Both the position numbers and the translations under genes were made by a program. A model generated the notes under the pieces. It ran no database searches. It worked only from the letters and a program-made list of their open reading frames with translations, and was not told the origin of the DNA. From contig VZTG01007658.1 of the NCBI GenBank assembly GCA_013397845.1, positions 215,246 through 279,245 on the forward strand: a stretch of DNA of 64,000 bases. Direction: 5' to 3'. This stretch comes from Melanocharis versteri (taxonomy: Eukaryota > Chordata > Aves > Passeriformes > Melanocharitidae). Below, one piece after another: positions 33,685-48,100 of the stretch. Within the stretch, counting starts at the first letter, position 1. Every line of letters begins with the position of its first letter.

Positions 33685-36175
33685 TTGGTCATTCTTTGGC
33701 AGACAAGATCTGAGTGATGCTAAACTCAAAGGAAAGGTAGAATTTAGTTGTAGCAGAGGAGACATTTGATGCCAGTACTGGTGACATCTCACTTATATGG
33801 TCAAATCACTGTGAAAGGATTTTGAAAACAATAGGACGAGTATGAAGGGGAGAGAGGAAATAGTCAAGAAATGGAGGAACTGTGCCCCCCCTCCCCGCCC
33901 CGGGAGAGCACATCTGCAACAGAGACAAACTTGGAGTCTGGGTTTGGTTCTTTTTGGTGTTGCTTTTTTTTCCTATTTTTTTTTTTGTGTAAAATTCAAG
34001 GGAATGCATTATATACTTGCTTTTGCATCCTGTGTATTGATATAAGAAGGAAATCCAGAATACAAATGGAACTCTACTTGGGAAAGGCTGGAAATTTTGA
34101 GCTAATTTAGATTCTGTATTCATACCTAAATTTCAGCTGTGAGAAACATAACATTTATAGTAGAGGTGCAGTAAATGGTTTTCAGGTAAATGTGGATGTT
34201 ATTGCAAAATCATAAGTTACTTATGTGCAAATTATTGGATTTCAGATAGGAACAAACTCTAATAACCTGTAGTGTAAAGGTCATGCTAATGGATTTTTAT
34301 TTTCTAGCCCAAAGCTCACATCATATCTTGTGAACCTGGAGGCCAGAGTCTATGTTGTACAGGTCATCAGGCTTCTGAAATGATGTCCCATGTGATAAGT
34401 GCAGCTGGGAACTCTGATCCATTATCAATGTAGTTACTCAGTGTCGTCATTACAAGAATCTGTGTCTCTGGTTCTCTTTTTGCAGTAGTTCTGGTCATAA
34501 CAAGAAACTAGTGAGAAGCTGTGCCTCCTTTAGCTGTAAGCAAGCTGTCACAAATCCAATTCCATCCATGTTGAATTGTTCAGGCAATTGTCTCTAGTTA
34601 CTATTGTCCAGCTAAAGTTACTTGCATTTGGGTTTTTTGCTGCCTGAACCCACTCCTGTGCTAGCAATATCTTGCAATTAAGTAATGATTCTTTTCTCCA
34701 CTTCCCTGTACCTTCTGCATTCTGGATAAATACTGAGTTGGAAAAAATATGCATCATATTTTACTGCAACCTTGCATGGTATAGGTGACTCTCTTAAAAT
34801 ATTTGCTTTTCTCTAGTGCAGCAGGAATATTTTGTACTGCATATGTAAAATGAAAGTGTTCAAACTTATCTTTTGGTCAACTTTGCGGATGATTTCTGCC
34901 AGTAAATTGTGCCGAGGAAGATTTTATTGTGAATGCAAGTATGCAAGTTCCAAGCTTTATTGTCCTGAAAAAAAGTGATTCTACCTGTATTAGAGTTCAG
35001 GCTGGCTTAAATACTGTACTGCAGTCTGTGGTTTCCTACAATATTCCTGTCAGTCCTGTATTTTTAATGTATTAGAAGTGAGTGTCTGTGTAGTGAACTG
35101 GAAGCGTTTCTTTAATTTTTTATTTTAGAATTCCTCGAATGTTTGGTGCGATTCCTTGAGGTTTGATCTTGTTTTTGTGACAGCAATTCTACATCCTGGT
35201 CTAATTATCAAAGAAAAAGCTGTCAGAGTTAAGCTTGGTTTTATTCTATTTTTTGGTAGAGGGCACTTGATTTCCTCTATCTTCCGGTATTTTTTGTCCC
35301 TACTATAAAAAACAAGGTGCTGTAGGTAAGGATGAACAGGGCTCCTGAAATGACAGTAAACAAACACCTTTTCTGTAAGTGGGAGGGAAGTTGAAGCTAA
35401 TGCAAAATGACTCTGCTGTTACTGGATACTTTGTGCTGTCAGTAAAGGAATTCCAGTGACAGGAGAATGTGCAAATCCAGATTTCATTTCATTTTGCTGT
35501 ATGAACATATGGCTGCACTTGAAGTGTTTCTTGAAGTACTGTGTGGAATCTTTCTATATGGAAATATGCACTCTTTCTTTTCCTTTCTCCTAATGTATTT
35601 TTTATTTCTTTTAATGCTAAAAGAAGGTTTTCACATGCTTATGAACACTGGGATAAGCCACTAGGCTCCCATTTAAAATGTGTTTTAGAGCATTTGTCAG
35701 AATGGCTTTATTTGAGAGTGTGAATTAAAGAAGCCAGTTACCCTTCATAAGAAAGCTGCAATCTGTCTCTCTATTCACTTAGCATCATAAGAAATTCATT
35801 TTCTGGCAATAAGCTCTTTAACAGATTCTTCTTCCTTCTCAATATTAGAGCAATAAAACAAGAAGATCTAACGTTGGTTCTATTCAGATAGTTGTAAAGT
35901 GTAATGGGCACATCAGTGGTGACATCAAATTTATTCCAATGGAGAGGCTGTTTTAGATAGTGTTATATAATATGAGATTGTGGTAACAATAAAACATTAG
36001 TTCTCTTAAAATTTGCTCTGAAGATGCTCCAAACGTGTCAGGAGCCATCCCTCTTTCCCTTAATATGGAAAAAGAAAGGAAAGTTGGTAGAGAGCAATGA
36101 AGAGATTGAGAACAAGTTGGCAGCAGAATGAAATTGATAGGTTTTGGTTGAGTGTTCACTTTTGCTACCAGGGAT

Positions 36176-39100
36176 TTTCTTTAATTTCAAGATGAACCGT
36201 AGACAATTCAGACTGACAGTTCAAAAGACTTGCTGTAGGAGAATGATTGAGCATTCTTGGAAAAACTCTGATCCTAAAAACCAGAACTTGCATTAATATC
36301 TAAACCTGAAACATTTGATCTTTTTTTAAATTTCAGTTTATATTAATTGCTATCATAAATCCTAGTGTACTCAGCAGAGACTATTTGAATGCGTTATCTG
36401 GAAAATCCATCATAACTTCCTGAATAGGGCAACTGTAGAGTAAATGTCTCCTGCTTTTGGTGGCATTTAGGGAATATAGAAGAAGTTCTGACCAAGGCCA
36501 GGGGAAACGATGATTTCTAGAAAATATAAACCAGAGGGTTTTTTCTGCCAAGTCTGTTCCTTGAATGCTTGTCTTGGAGCAGAATACCGTAGCCAGCATC
36601 CAAACCATGCAGAGCCCCAGGAGTGGGTATTGCTTGTAGTATTCAGAACTTCTTAGAGCGATTCAGGAAATATTGGTAGATAAGTTGTTTTCTGCATGCC
36701 ACTTCCCCCTGCCCACAGTGCTTCCAGGTGTCTGGCTTGGGGTCAGGTCTGAACCAGAAGCTGAGGAGCTGCTGTTAATGTGGTATTAACTTGAGTTGCT
36801 GAGCCACATGTGTTAGGTTGAGTCTACCTCCCTGGCTTTCTGGTACACTCAAACTGTCAAGCTTTGTCCAGCCACAGAAGGCCTGTAGTCACTGCAAGTC
36901 CCACGAGTTCATGGCAGTCCAATTAGATAGACAAGTTCCTGTCTATATGCAGAGCTATGCCATTTAGAGAAATATATTGCTGCTAAACCAGATCTGGGGA
37001 AGTTATATACCTGCATACTGGTTAAAAGGATCTACTGATGTCATCTAATTTAGAGGTTGTGAAGTTCTTCAGAGGTGTGTTCTTTAAACCAACATAAAAC
37101 AATATTTGTGTTAAGCAGTGCATTTTTATTTCCATGAGTTGCAGTTAATGACAGTAATGTGTTATTATCAGAGTGATAATAATACAAATTAATTTAAAAA
37201 GAAACCTTGTTGTTAGTGTTATGCTGCAGAGTTGAGCAGGTTATGATAAATATTTATTTACTTAGATGCAGGATAGAGTGATACTGGTCTATTATAAAAA
37301 TATTTTAAAATATTATGTATAACATAAACACTTTCAGTTGCTCAGTTCCGTCAAATGTTTAATTTTCTACTGTAGCTGGAAATTTCTTCTGTAATGACAG
37401 CATGTTCAAATTCTTCATGCAGCCATTTACATGGAATTTCATGTATGGAGTACGGTTGTGAAGAGCATATAATTAAAAATAGCCGCAGTCTGACATCTCT
37501 TAATGAAAGCAATACTGAGCTGGTGGGGTGCTTCTCTGTGAGGCTGTTTGAGAATTTTCTTTGGTTCCTGGTTGTCTTTTTGCTGCATGATTGTACAGTC
37601 AGTAGTGCTGGCAGGGTCATGCTGTTCAGAGGTGTGTGGTGTTCATCACTCAGTAGCAGTCAAAGTCATCTCCTATGGACTCTTGGTCAACATCGGCCAT
37701 CGTCACGTTCTCTCTGATACCACTGTGGTCATCATGAGTTGGAGAATTCAAGTTCATGAACCTTAGGAATCTGACATTTGGCATCCTCCTTTGTTTACTT
37801 AGATTTAATTCTGATTATGGAGATTCCTGCGTTCCATGATGTTCGTCCTCTGTTGAAGAAGAATTTCAAAGGCCAGTGGCAAAAAGCTAATATAGTTTAA
37901 GGAGCATTGTTTCTAAAAATGTATTTTTTCTTTTCCCCGTCATATATTTTATCTAGGGGAAGAATGCTTCTCTCAGTTGGGTCATTTAGAAGTCACATTA
38001 ATGATTCTTATGTAAGGGGGAGAAATTAAGTATTTTCAGTCGGTTCTGTCAGCATGTTATTCTATTCCATTACTGAAAGGAAAATGCTTCATAGTTCACT
38101 AACCCGCCTAGATGCTGCTATGGGAAATTAACCTTGTAAATCAGCGAGCATTCTCTGAAGCCACCTGATCCTAGATTTCCTTAGTTTTGTTACAAATTGC
38201 ATGGCATGAGATCAGCTGTAGAAAAATGTATTGGGAACATGGTCCTGCAGCACCACAGTGTATTTGCTATGCATCTTGGGCATGTGTTGTGTATGAATGA
38301 GCAGATGCTGCAGACACCTGCTGTGCTTGCTCAACTCTGCCCTCCATACCCTGCCCAAGCAGGTCACAAACCCACTATATGAACCAATAAGTAAATGCCA
38401 CTATATCTTGTATAGGACAATGGAGCCTGTGGAGATCATGCTGGTTTCTTAGGGGGGTTATAATCAGCCTTTGATGAAAAGAGAAAATAATGCCTATTTT
38501 TAGTTATTGCTTTTAGTTTTGTTTGCATTATCTTGCGTACTAAGAATTAAATTGTCTACTTCAGAGAGTCCGTTTTTCATTTGCTATTGCTGTGCCTGTT
38601 CTGCATATGTGGATTCTTGATGGATGTTATTTAAATTTAGATTTGAAAACGGAAAAATTCTGAGGAAGCTGTTGAAAGATTTTTATGAACTTACACTGAT
38701 GTGCAAGTGAAAGATTGCGTTTCTCAGCATAAATACTTCGTGCCTAGGCATGAATATTTTCATGCCTGCTTTGCAAGGTTTGGTATGCATGAAGTAATTT
38801 GAAATGGATTAAGTTGTTTTATTCTCATATAGCTCTTAGGAAAAAATTGTGCACTCCTTTTGCTTAGCCATTTACAATATAAAGCTTGGTTTCCTAAGTT
38901 TTCTTAGTAAGGATAAACGAAGAATTAATAAGGGCTCATCATAGGAAATATGTGATTGTTCTTGCTGTGTTGGAATCTTGCTAAAAAACATGAGATGAAG
39001 CTGCTTGTAAACCACAAAGTGAAAATTCCAGAATAATTGTGGACTTGCAGGTTCCCCATGCTCAATCAGCAAGGTGTATGTGCTTCTGGCTGTAAGCATA

Positions 39101-42100
39101 TGAATAGTACTGTTGCTTAAATTAGTAAGCTCATTCAAATGTTAAATGCCTTGATCACTTTGAACTGAAGTATTTCTTAGAAGGAACATCAGCTCAGAGG
39201 AAAAACTTCCATAATTTTCTCATGTTTGGGGGTTGGGAAGTTGCTTAATCCATTCCATAATACAGAGTGCACTGCAAAGTAAAGCAACAGCTATACTGTG
39301 CTTGCATCTCTATAGCTTATGATTTAAAATTTATAAGGAAATAATTTTATTTCTATATTAACTTGCAGACATACTGAGTAATGTAAAAAAATTGATTTCA
39401 TTTATCAGTCTAATCAGAAAGTATTAAGACTGTCATACTGATGTATAGCATCTAATCAAAGGAAGAACACCCAATTTCAGATTAAGATCATTAACACTTC
39501 AATGTTTTGTATGACAATAAATCTTCAATGCATCCTAAGTTCTTTGATATTCCAGTGCAGCAATAATCCCTTGGTGGATTTATTAGGATAATGTTATTAT
39601 TCCTTTCTTCTCAAAGATTATTTAAAAAGCAAATTATAATTATTATGAATGCTGGCATTACAATTAAAACAAAAATTCTGAAATATAACACCATTTTGAT
39701 GTTGTAAATAGTTTCACATTAAGATCAAAAGAGAAGAAAGTCAAAACAGTATCTAAGGGCTAAGGCCTTCTTATTTTAATGAATAATTTCCCACCCCTAG
39801 GTTGCGGATACACTTCATATTTTTTTGTATAAGCATGTATGAACTCTTCTGTTGTTAGATCTTTGTACTCAAAACCTTTAATTTGGCACAAAGTGTATTA
39901 GCTTTTGATGTTTCTCTTGTAAAGAGACACTGCATCTTTGGTATTTAGGATTTTTGAGTGCTAATTTTAACCCGAAAGTCAGAAATTTTGTGTAATGTAG
40001 GGTAACTCTGGACTACAATCAAAGATGTAAAAAGGCAGCTCTGTTCCTACTTCGAAAACAAACATTATCAAGAAGATACCCTGCTTGGCCATAGTCCTTA
40101 CTATATTCTGACTGAGTCAGAAATCTTATGAGGACTATTTAGGGAAGTTACTGAGATAAGATGCTCATGATAGCCTATGGTTAGCTGGATTGCAAAATGC
40201 ATCCCAAGGTAATACATTCACTTACAGTAACCATCTCTCATTAGTTGCATTGGTGAAACCCTCACTTCAAGTCTGCAGAAAATTTTTTTTCCTAGTAAAG
40301 TAATTTTGCTGTGAATTGAATACAAAATTACTATAGTTCCTGGTTTAGAGCAATTGAAGATATTCTTAAATACTGTTTTCAAGTTCTCTCTCCTTTTATT
40401 TCTCATGGAAGTTTGATTTCTAAGAGGAGTGTGTCATATGGTTTTCCTACAAAGCAAATTTCCAAGCCATGAATTTGAATTTAGAAAAAATCTGAAGCTA
40501 TAAATTTTGTACTAGAAAACAATGTTTTATACATATCCTGTACACGACTATAATTTTCATATTATTTTCTTAAGCGTATGTGTAGCTTATTCAAGTAAAA
40601 TACTGAGGAGTGAAAGAAAAATTAAAGAGTTGGTGTATTTTGAGCTGAGTGGATGTGCAGTAGCATCTTTACAGAAGAAAAACCATTCCAAGTTGTCTTA
40701 CCTTCGAACTATCCTTGTTTCTTTTCAAGTATTGTTTTAGGTCAGAGAGATGTTTTATGAAATTACTCTTTGGTTGGTGAATTCAGCATGACTCTGAAGC
40801 AGCTGAGCGGGGAAATACTAACTTTGGCTGCTTGTGCAGAGCTGAAGGTTGTCCAGGGGGTGTTCTCAACATGGTGCTCTTGTAGTCAGCTACTATGAAT
40901 CGACAAGTCCCTTGGCACCACGCATTCAGGTGTTTTTACTCATATATCAATGTACAGATGGTCAAGTCATGGGGAGGTGTTACAGAGGGAATTAAAAGAA
41001 GGCTTTTTATTAGCCCATATGTAATTTTTTTTTCACATTAAAGCTATTAATATGCTGTATCGTGATACCACTGAAACTTTTATAGACTGTTTATTCCCCA
41101 CTCCTTTTTCCCCCTCAAATGTCTTGATGAATTTTTAATATAACAGAATCAAAATTTGCAGTAGTTGTGTCCTTTGCTGTGTCTTGGGCTACTCTTAGGT
41201 GCACAGATGTTGACGAAGCAGCTGGTAAAACAGGATGCGGTCTACAGAGGTCACGTTCAGTTTTGGAAGTTACGGGTTGATCTTTTTACTCTTATGACTC
41301 TGACTTGTTTGTCAAAATCAAACTGAAGGCACATATAGATTTAAAGGGAAAGAATGTGCCTTTAAAAGGAGTTAATGGTAAAAGCGTATCTTTAATGTCC
41401 CGCTCCCCCATGTTAAGGATACTTTCTAGTAAAGGCTGGAAAGCCTTGATGATGGACTGCTCAAACAGGTATGAGCAGAGAAAAATATTGTGTGCTGTGC
41501 ACTCAAGGAGAGATCAAATCTTTTTTTATGCAGTTCAGGTTGCCATTTTTCATCTGAAAGAATGGACCCGTTCTCATGAAGGATTAGCACAGGTTTAAGG
41601 TTTTGAGCTATGTGTTTCTAGGTTCAGGTAGCCATTCTGTGTCACTGCAGTTCTCCTTGCAAAGTTGATATAGATTATATCAGGGGTTTTTTTTTAATTT
41701 TTGGTGGGGGAAGAAATAGCAAAGGAAGAGAAAAAGGAACAACTTGATTCTAATGCTGAGACCAGATACACTGTAAAGGTGGGAGGGAGGAAGGCACACA
41801 TGCTTTTCATTCTGTGCTGTTGGTTACAGAAAAAAGCTGTCTTGATTTTTCCTCCTGGCTTTCAGTAAATGACTTAGGTAAACCTCAGTCTTAATGTCAT
41901 GCCTTGCTAAAATACTTGGGATAACTCTGGGATAACCAGCTTTAAAACACGTCTTAAGAGAACAGTGGATGATATTAGGAAATAATAACCTAGAAGTGGA
42001 AATGAAAAAAATTAATTCCATGACATAGGGGTAATGACAGCAGGCAAGTTGTAACATTAACTAAAAAAGCTTTTGTATTTTAGATTTGTTTCATTGAGTA

Positions 42101-45100
42101 CTTGGAATTTGATCACTGCCTGAAGAATACACTGGTTTCTCTTATGGGTAAATTATATGCAGTATAAGACCATGTGTGATGAATGATGGTCAGAGGTGGA
42201 AGGAGAACTAAGGAAAAGGATAGTCAATGACAGGAATAAAGAAAGGACAAAACCAACAAGCATAACTATTGAAAAGGTATGATGTTATAAGCTTTGATCT
42301 AAGGCATTATTTGGCTAAGTTCTATTAATATTTATTTTGTTAAGTATAAAGTAAACACCGTTCATAGGAACCATTCTCATTATGGTAAAGTATCTATTTT
42401 TCATTCATTAATAAGATTAGTTTTGTTTATCCTCCTTTACTCTAATGCTGCGCTTTGATTCTGGCTTTTTTGCACTTCAAATTATTTCAGATAAAGGGCA
42501 ACAAATGATTTTTTTAACCTTTCTAAAGAGCGTGATAGTGTCCAACAATTAATTTTAGTAACTAATGATAATATTTCATATATCCAGTGGGAATGAAAAG
42601 GTTGCATTGTGATTTTTGTATAGCATGAGGTGATGTTAAAAACAGAAGTTAGAATACAGTTTTCTACAGTTTTCAAAAGCAAGACTGTGACCTTAGAACT
42701 GTCAAACACTATAGAATTCTTTAAATATCTTTATCCTGTATAAAGTTAAGGTATGGTATTCAGTGAAGTTAGTGGAAATTGGAGGGCTTTGCTACCGTAC
42801 AATCTCATGCCCATTGCAATTAGAAGAATAATGAGATTTTAGTTAATCAAAATGTAGTTTTCATTCAGTTTGGGCTTGTCCTGTGGATACTTCATAAATT
42901 ACTCATGTTGAAAAAAAATAGATTAGAGATCGTAAATTTTTAGAAGCTGAAGCATATTCCCTACTTTTGACTTTGAATAAGAAATATCATAAGCAAAATG
43001 AATTGTTCTGAACTCCAGTTGGAGGCAGTCAGAATAATGTATAGCCTTCAGAGTAAACCTTACAGTTCTCATGGGATCAAAACTCGAAGGTCCTATCCTG
43101 TCCTTTCCCTCTTAATTACTGTTGTTTAGAACTTTTGTTTTTATGGATGACTCAAGTAATCAACAGGAGTAATAGAATATTCATGATGATAGGATGATAC
43201 AGCAGTATATTTTTTGATAATTATTTATTTATGCTCCATGACTTGAGAAAGGAAAATATTTAAATAAGTCAATCATATTCTTGAACTAAATCTTGAAATC
43301 AATACAGAAGGTTACACATGATTTCAAATGTATAACCTTTGAAATGTTTGAAAATATACATTAATTTAAGTACATGAAAATATTCCAAAGATAATAACCA
43401 TGGCTGTAGTTTGTGAACCATGGGCTGAATACCTAATGCTTTACAGTTAAAAAGTTTTTGGTAGGCAGTCAATTGGTAGGGATGTAGTGACTCTGCTCAC
43501 CTCATCTCAGTTTTCTTTGAAATCCCTTTGTCACACCACTGATTCCACATGCTGTAGGGGTTTGCACTCCATTAGCAATAGTTCCTGCCTTCTGTGATGG
43601 GACAAAGAAAAACAGCTGTGTTGAAAAAACTATAGTGGGCTAGGACTTGTGCAGATGTGGATTTCATAGCACATCTGATCCTATTTTGTGTTCTCTGTCT
43701 GCCTCTTTGGACTGCCCTTATGGTGAGATGATGCTGTTTTCATGGCTGAGACAGAACAACAGTTCTGCCTAAGGTGTGGTACTTCATCATAATCACAGGG
43801 GTCGGGGCAAAATCTCTACTCACTTCCATGGGAATAGAATGAGCTGTGAAAAGCCGACCCAGCAAAGAAACTTCCATTGATTCCCCCAAAGGATTACCTA
43901 AGCAGACTCTTGATAAGCTTGACTTTTAATTCAAATATCCCTTAAAAAAACCCCACCTGGACTTGTTCAAAGGCTTTTTCTTGTGAATGTGTTCCATACC
44001 AAAGCTTGTACTGCAGATGATAAACTCCTGATGTGCAAATGCCTCTGGTCTGGTCCTCTTAGAGATAGCATTTGTTAGTTGGGAAATGTATTGCTGTAAT
44101 AGAACCTACACTTAATTTTGACAGTGGGATGTCCTCACTCATCATCATTGTCAAGACAATACTTTACATTTTATAGTGCTCTTCTGTCTATGATGGAAAG
44201 ATACTTGGATTAATTATCTCACAAACTGACGTCTTTTTTTCCCACATCATTGAAATTGTACCATGGTCAGAAAAATATGTAAGATGATATAATTATTCTG
44301 TATCAAACTAAATGCAAATGAAAATTGGGAAATTTCGCAACTAAATGGAAATAGAAACAGAAAAGAAAAGCTGTGGTATCCCAAACGATCTGAGAACCTA
44401 CTTTTTCTTGGAATGGATAGAAATTGAAATGCATCCCCGCAGACGAGTCTGTAACTAAAAATGCACATACTTCTTAAAAAATGGCAGTCAAAATGGTCTT
44501 TGCATAAGGAGCCACATAATCCCTTGTTTAAGTAAAGTAAGAAAATGTGGAAAATTTGCACAAAATGCAAGACAGTGGCATCATGTCTGGACTGAATATC
44601 CAGACTTTGAGGTGAGAGATCACCAGCTGCAAAACAGACCTAAATCATAAAATCTATTTAGAGATTAGAAAGTTGGCTTTCTGCAATTAGTCAGCTTTTC
44701 CCACAGTCTTCTAGGAAACCAGCACAGCCTTAAGTGGTGTTTGTGGGGGTGGTTCTTTGGTCATCTCTTTTTTAGATGCCAAGGAGGCTCTGATATGAGT
44801 ACTTCTACTAATCACTTCCTTCTCCTTGACTTGAATTGTATAAAGTAAACCTATTTTGTGTTTCTTCCTTTTTGTTTGCTACTAGGCTCAGTTCCGTTTC
44901 TCGTTTAAGCTTTGGAGAAAATTCACCAGCATTCAGTTACATGGGCAGGAAGAACTTCTTGTTAAGTCCTCCATATTTACCTATTTAAGATCAGTAGATT
45001 ATATGCTTTGTCTTAATTGCTTAGGCCTGAGATTAGCTTCTTCAACCCTCATCAGCATTCCTCTGGTGCCTGGAATTTAGTCAGACATTCCCTAGGACTT

Positions 45101-48100
45101 GCACTAGGTAAAAACTGGTTAGTTAAAAGAATAAGGCTGTACTCCAACATGAAATTAAGGATTTGAAGGAGAAATATTGATTGCAAATTACAGTTAATAT
45201 TGTGTATATAGTCATAACATCCTAAACATTAGGATCATGGCATGGCTTTACAGAATTAATAATCAGTGAGTCTATTAATCCATTTACATTGTAGTGTAGG
45301 CCACTTTTAAGCTTAAGTGGGTTCATGTTTTAAAACCACTTGACTTTCTAAATTAATTATTTAAAATACTAATCTGTTTTTTGTGCAGTTGGTATATGTG
45401 ACAGTAAGTTATTCTGAATTTCCATTTTTAAGTAGCAGTTGTTTTTATTTAATTTTGAAAAATTACTGTCTATTGTAGATGAATGATTGTGAGACTTTAA
45501 TATTCTGCTGAGGGAAAAAACCCTCTTGATATAAGTGACTGTGAAAAGCAGTTACAATTTCAGGATGGAAAGGGTAGATTGAATAATTCTTTCTGTTCAA
45601 AGAGTTGAATGTGAATATGTGTAAATAAGCTTTAGCATTATAAAATTTGAAGTAGTTTTTCTTCCTTAATTATTGAGTTTCTCTTCAAATCTGCTAGAAA
45701 CCATGTCTGAAAGTAGCAGAAAGCATGTATTTCAGATCTGTGCATTTTGTCTTTCTAATTATATTTGGAATAAGTTTTATGTGTCTAGATGTCTTATTTG
45801 CAAAAGTCACCTATGAAGGGATCTCAACACAGCTATGGCATGTAGACCTGTCTGAAGTATAAGACTCCAAATAGATTACAAATAGCAGATATACTCTTGA
45901 ATAAGAATAAGCTCTTAGAGGTGAGCTATCAAACAGATATTCTCTGCATTCATTGCCTAAAATAAACCCCCTGCCTTGTGATATACAAAGGCTAAGTGTG
46001 AACTGTGTCGATTGGATAGCAAAATTCTGTATCATCAACCTTTCCTGGATGTTTTCCAGGACTTTTATAACACCCAAATATCATGAGTGTTTCGCTGGTA
46101 TTTTAGAAGTCATGATGCAGTTCTGGTTTATAATCATTGCTTAGGAATTATCTTGGCAATTTTGTAATTGACTTTGGTGAATGTTGAGTCTGGCCTGTAC
46201 TGTATTATTCAACTTTATATATAATCTTCTGTAGATAATGATTGTGGGCTAATTCTTTAAATGCTGTATAACTTAGAAAATTGTACTTGGAATCATGCTT
46301 TGGATGACTTTTTACTTGGCTATTATGTGAATTGGACAATTATGCATTTGATGTTTAGGATTTGATACTTGAGTGGAATACCTCTGTTTTGGTGGAAACC
46401 CCATTGCAGTTGCAAAGTATCTGGGGGAGAGGGGAAGCATTTAACAACTGTTTGCAAACTTGATGGCATCTTCTGTACATTGTGACTTCTTTGCTCTTAG
46501 GTGTGGCTTGTAGCTTAGGTGATAAGGTGATGGAAATAGAGAGGCAGATAAGGGATTTTTCTCCAAGGTACAGCAAATAAATTTTGGAACACGTCACTTA
46601 ATAATACGTAGCCTTTTACTTTCAAAAAATACTAGTATGAAAATATATCAGGCATCTTGATGCTTATATAATGGTTAAGAAGTATTTTTGACTTTGCTAT
46701 TCACTCAGCAATATACAGTAGATGTTTACAGTGATTAATTTAAAAAGTAATGATGACTTACAAAAGTAGTGGAGGCTTCTGCAATGTAATTTTATTGGAG
46801 GTGTCATAGAATAGGAAATTACGTATTATGGAATAGGGCTGTTACATAATAGTAGGCTTTATTCGTGGGCAATAATCCTTCTAGGCGACAAAAATCCTGG
46901 AGGGAATTTCATAGAGATGAGTGAGTTATTTAACTGACAAGGAGCTTGCGAGGCACCACAAGAAAGAAAACACATTTACAACCAATCGGTCAGTTGGTTC
47001 ATCAAAGCAGTAATTAATCTAAAACTGGCAGAGGAACATGAGTGGCTGGAGCTGTGAGGAATACGTTTACTCATGGGTCCGGCGTTTCTTCCAAATTTGC
47101 ATTAGTAAGAAATCTGGTCTGTTTTCTTAGGGTATGTTTTAGGAGCTTTTCTGTATATGCAAAAAAAAGTGATCCAGAACCTCAATGTGTGAAGTGAGAT
47201 TTGTTGACTGTTTTCTTGGCGTGCTCCATTGAAAGTATTTTTAATATAAAGGAAGATATCTTGAAATTTTCCAGGAAAAGTATGAGAAAACTCTGTAATA
47301 GTTGTTTCACATAAGGTTTTATCAACCCTGTCATGTAGCTGCTGTTGCTATAAATAGATGTTAACTGCTGCATTTTTGAATGCAAACCAGGGTCAAACTC
47401 ATGAAAACTGAGATTACCTGTATTGTAATGATTTTTTTATTTCATTGCAAAATTCCTGCAATTTGCATCTGACGATACCTGGAATAATCCTTTTAGACTG
47501 TTGAAAATCTCAAAAGGCCTGCAAATAAGCTTTGTGTGGGCAGTGATAAGCATTTATGGAATAAATAAATGGGTCATGGTTAAACACAATGGAAAGTTTT
47601 AGATATATCTATCTATCTGAAAAACTCTGGCTTTTAGGTATTTTTCTTTTTCATTTTCTTGTTTAACTGATGGCATAGAGTATAAAGTGTTTTTCCAGAA
47701 AATTGACATTGCAAAGAGATAAGAGCCTTGTAGAACTACACTGTAATTTGCTTTTTGGATGTAAATAATTCTGTATTATAGACTTTGTGTGTAGTTTATA
47801 AACTTTGTATCTTTTGTAGCTTTTTTATATCTAACTTTTTTATAGACTAAAGTTATAAACTTTGTTGTTTGCTGTTTTTTTTAGAAGCTACAGTGACTAA
47901 TTTCTAGTGTTTCTTGAAATGAAGGGACAAGGGTCTGTATAATTTGAGACTAATTTCAACTGTTGTAGCACTAAGGGTTTAAGAGAATAGGTGTGTAATT
48001 TGTTACAATTCCTTCCAGTTTATATGGGCACCATTTGGTGTTGGAGCTTTTCCTAGCTTGTAAATTAAGGAGTCAGGCTGGCTTTGACTTGAGTACAAGG

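Larger units (their letters stand above)
32911..36175. repeat. diverged tandem array, unit 3
   Basis: It matches unit 2 over about 33030-34250 (for example tcaaatcactgtgaaaggat at 31241 and 33801). After a stretch I could not match (34260-35550), it matches both other units over about 35560-36175, for example gagtgtgaatta at 35716. It lacks the GC-rich and X-box start of the other units. Confidence 0.75.
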
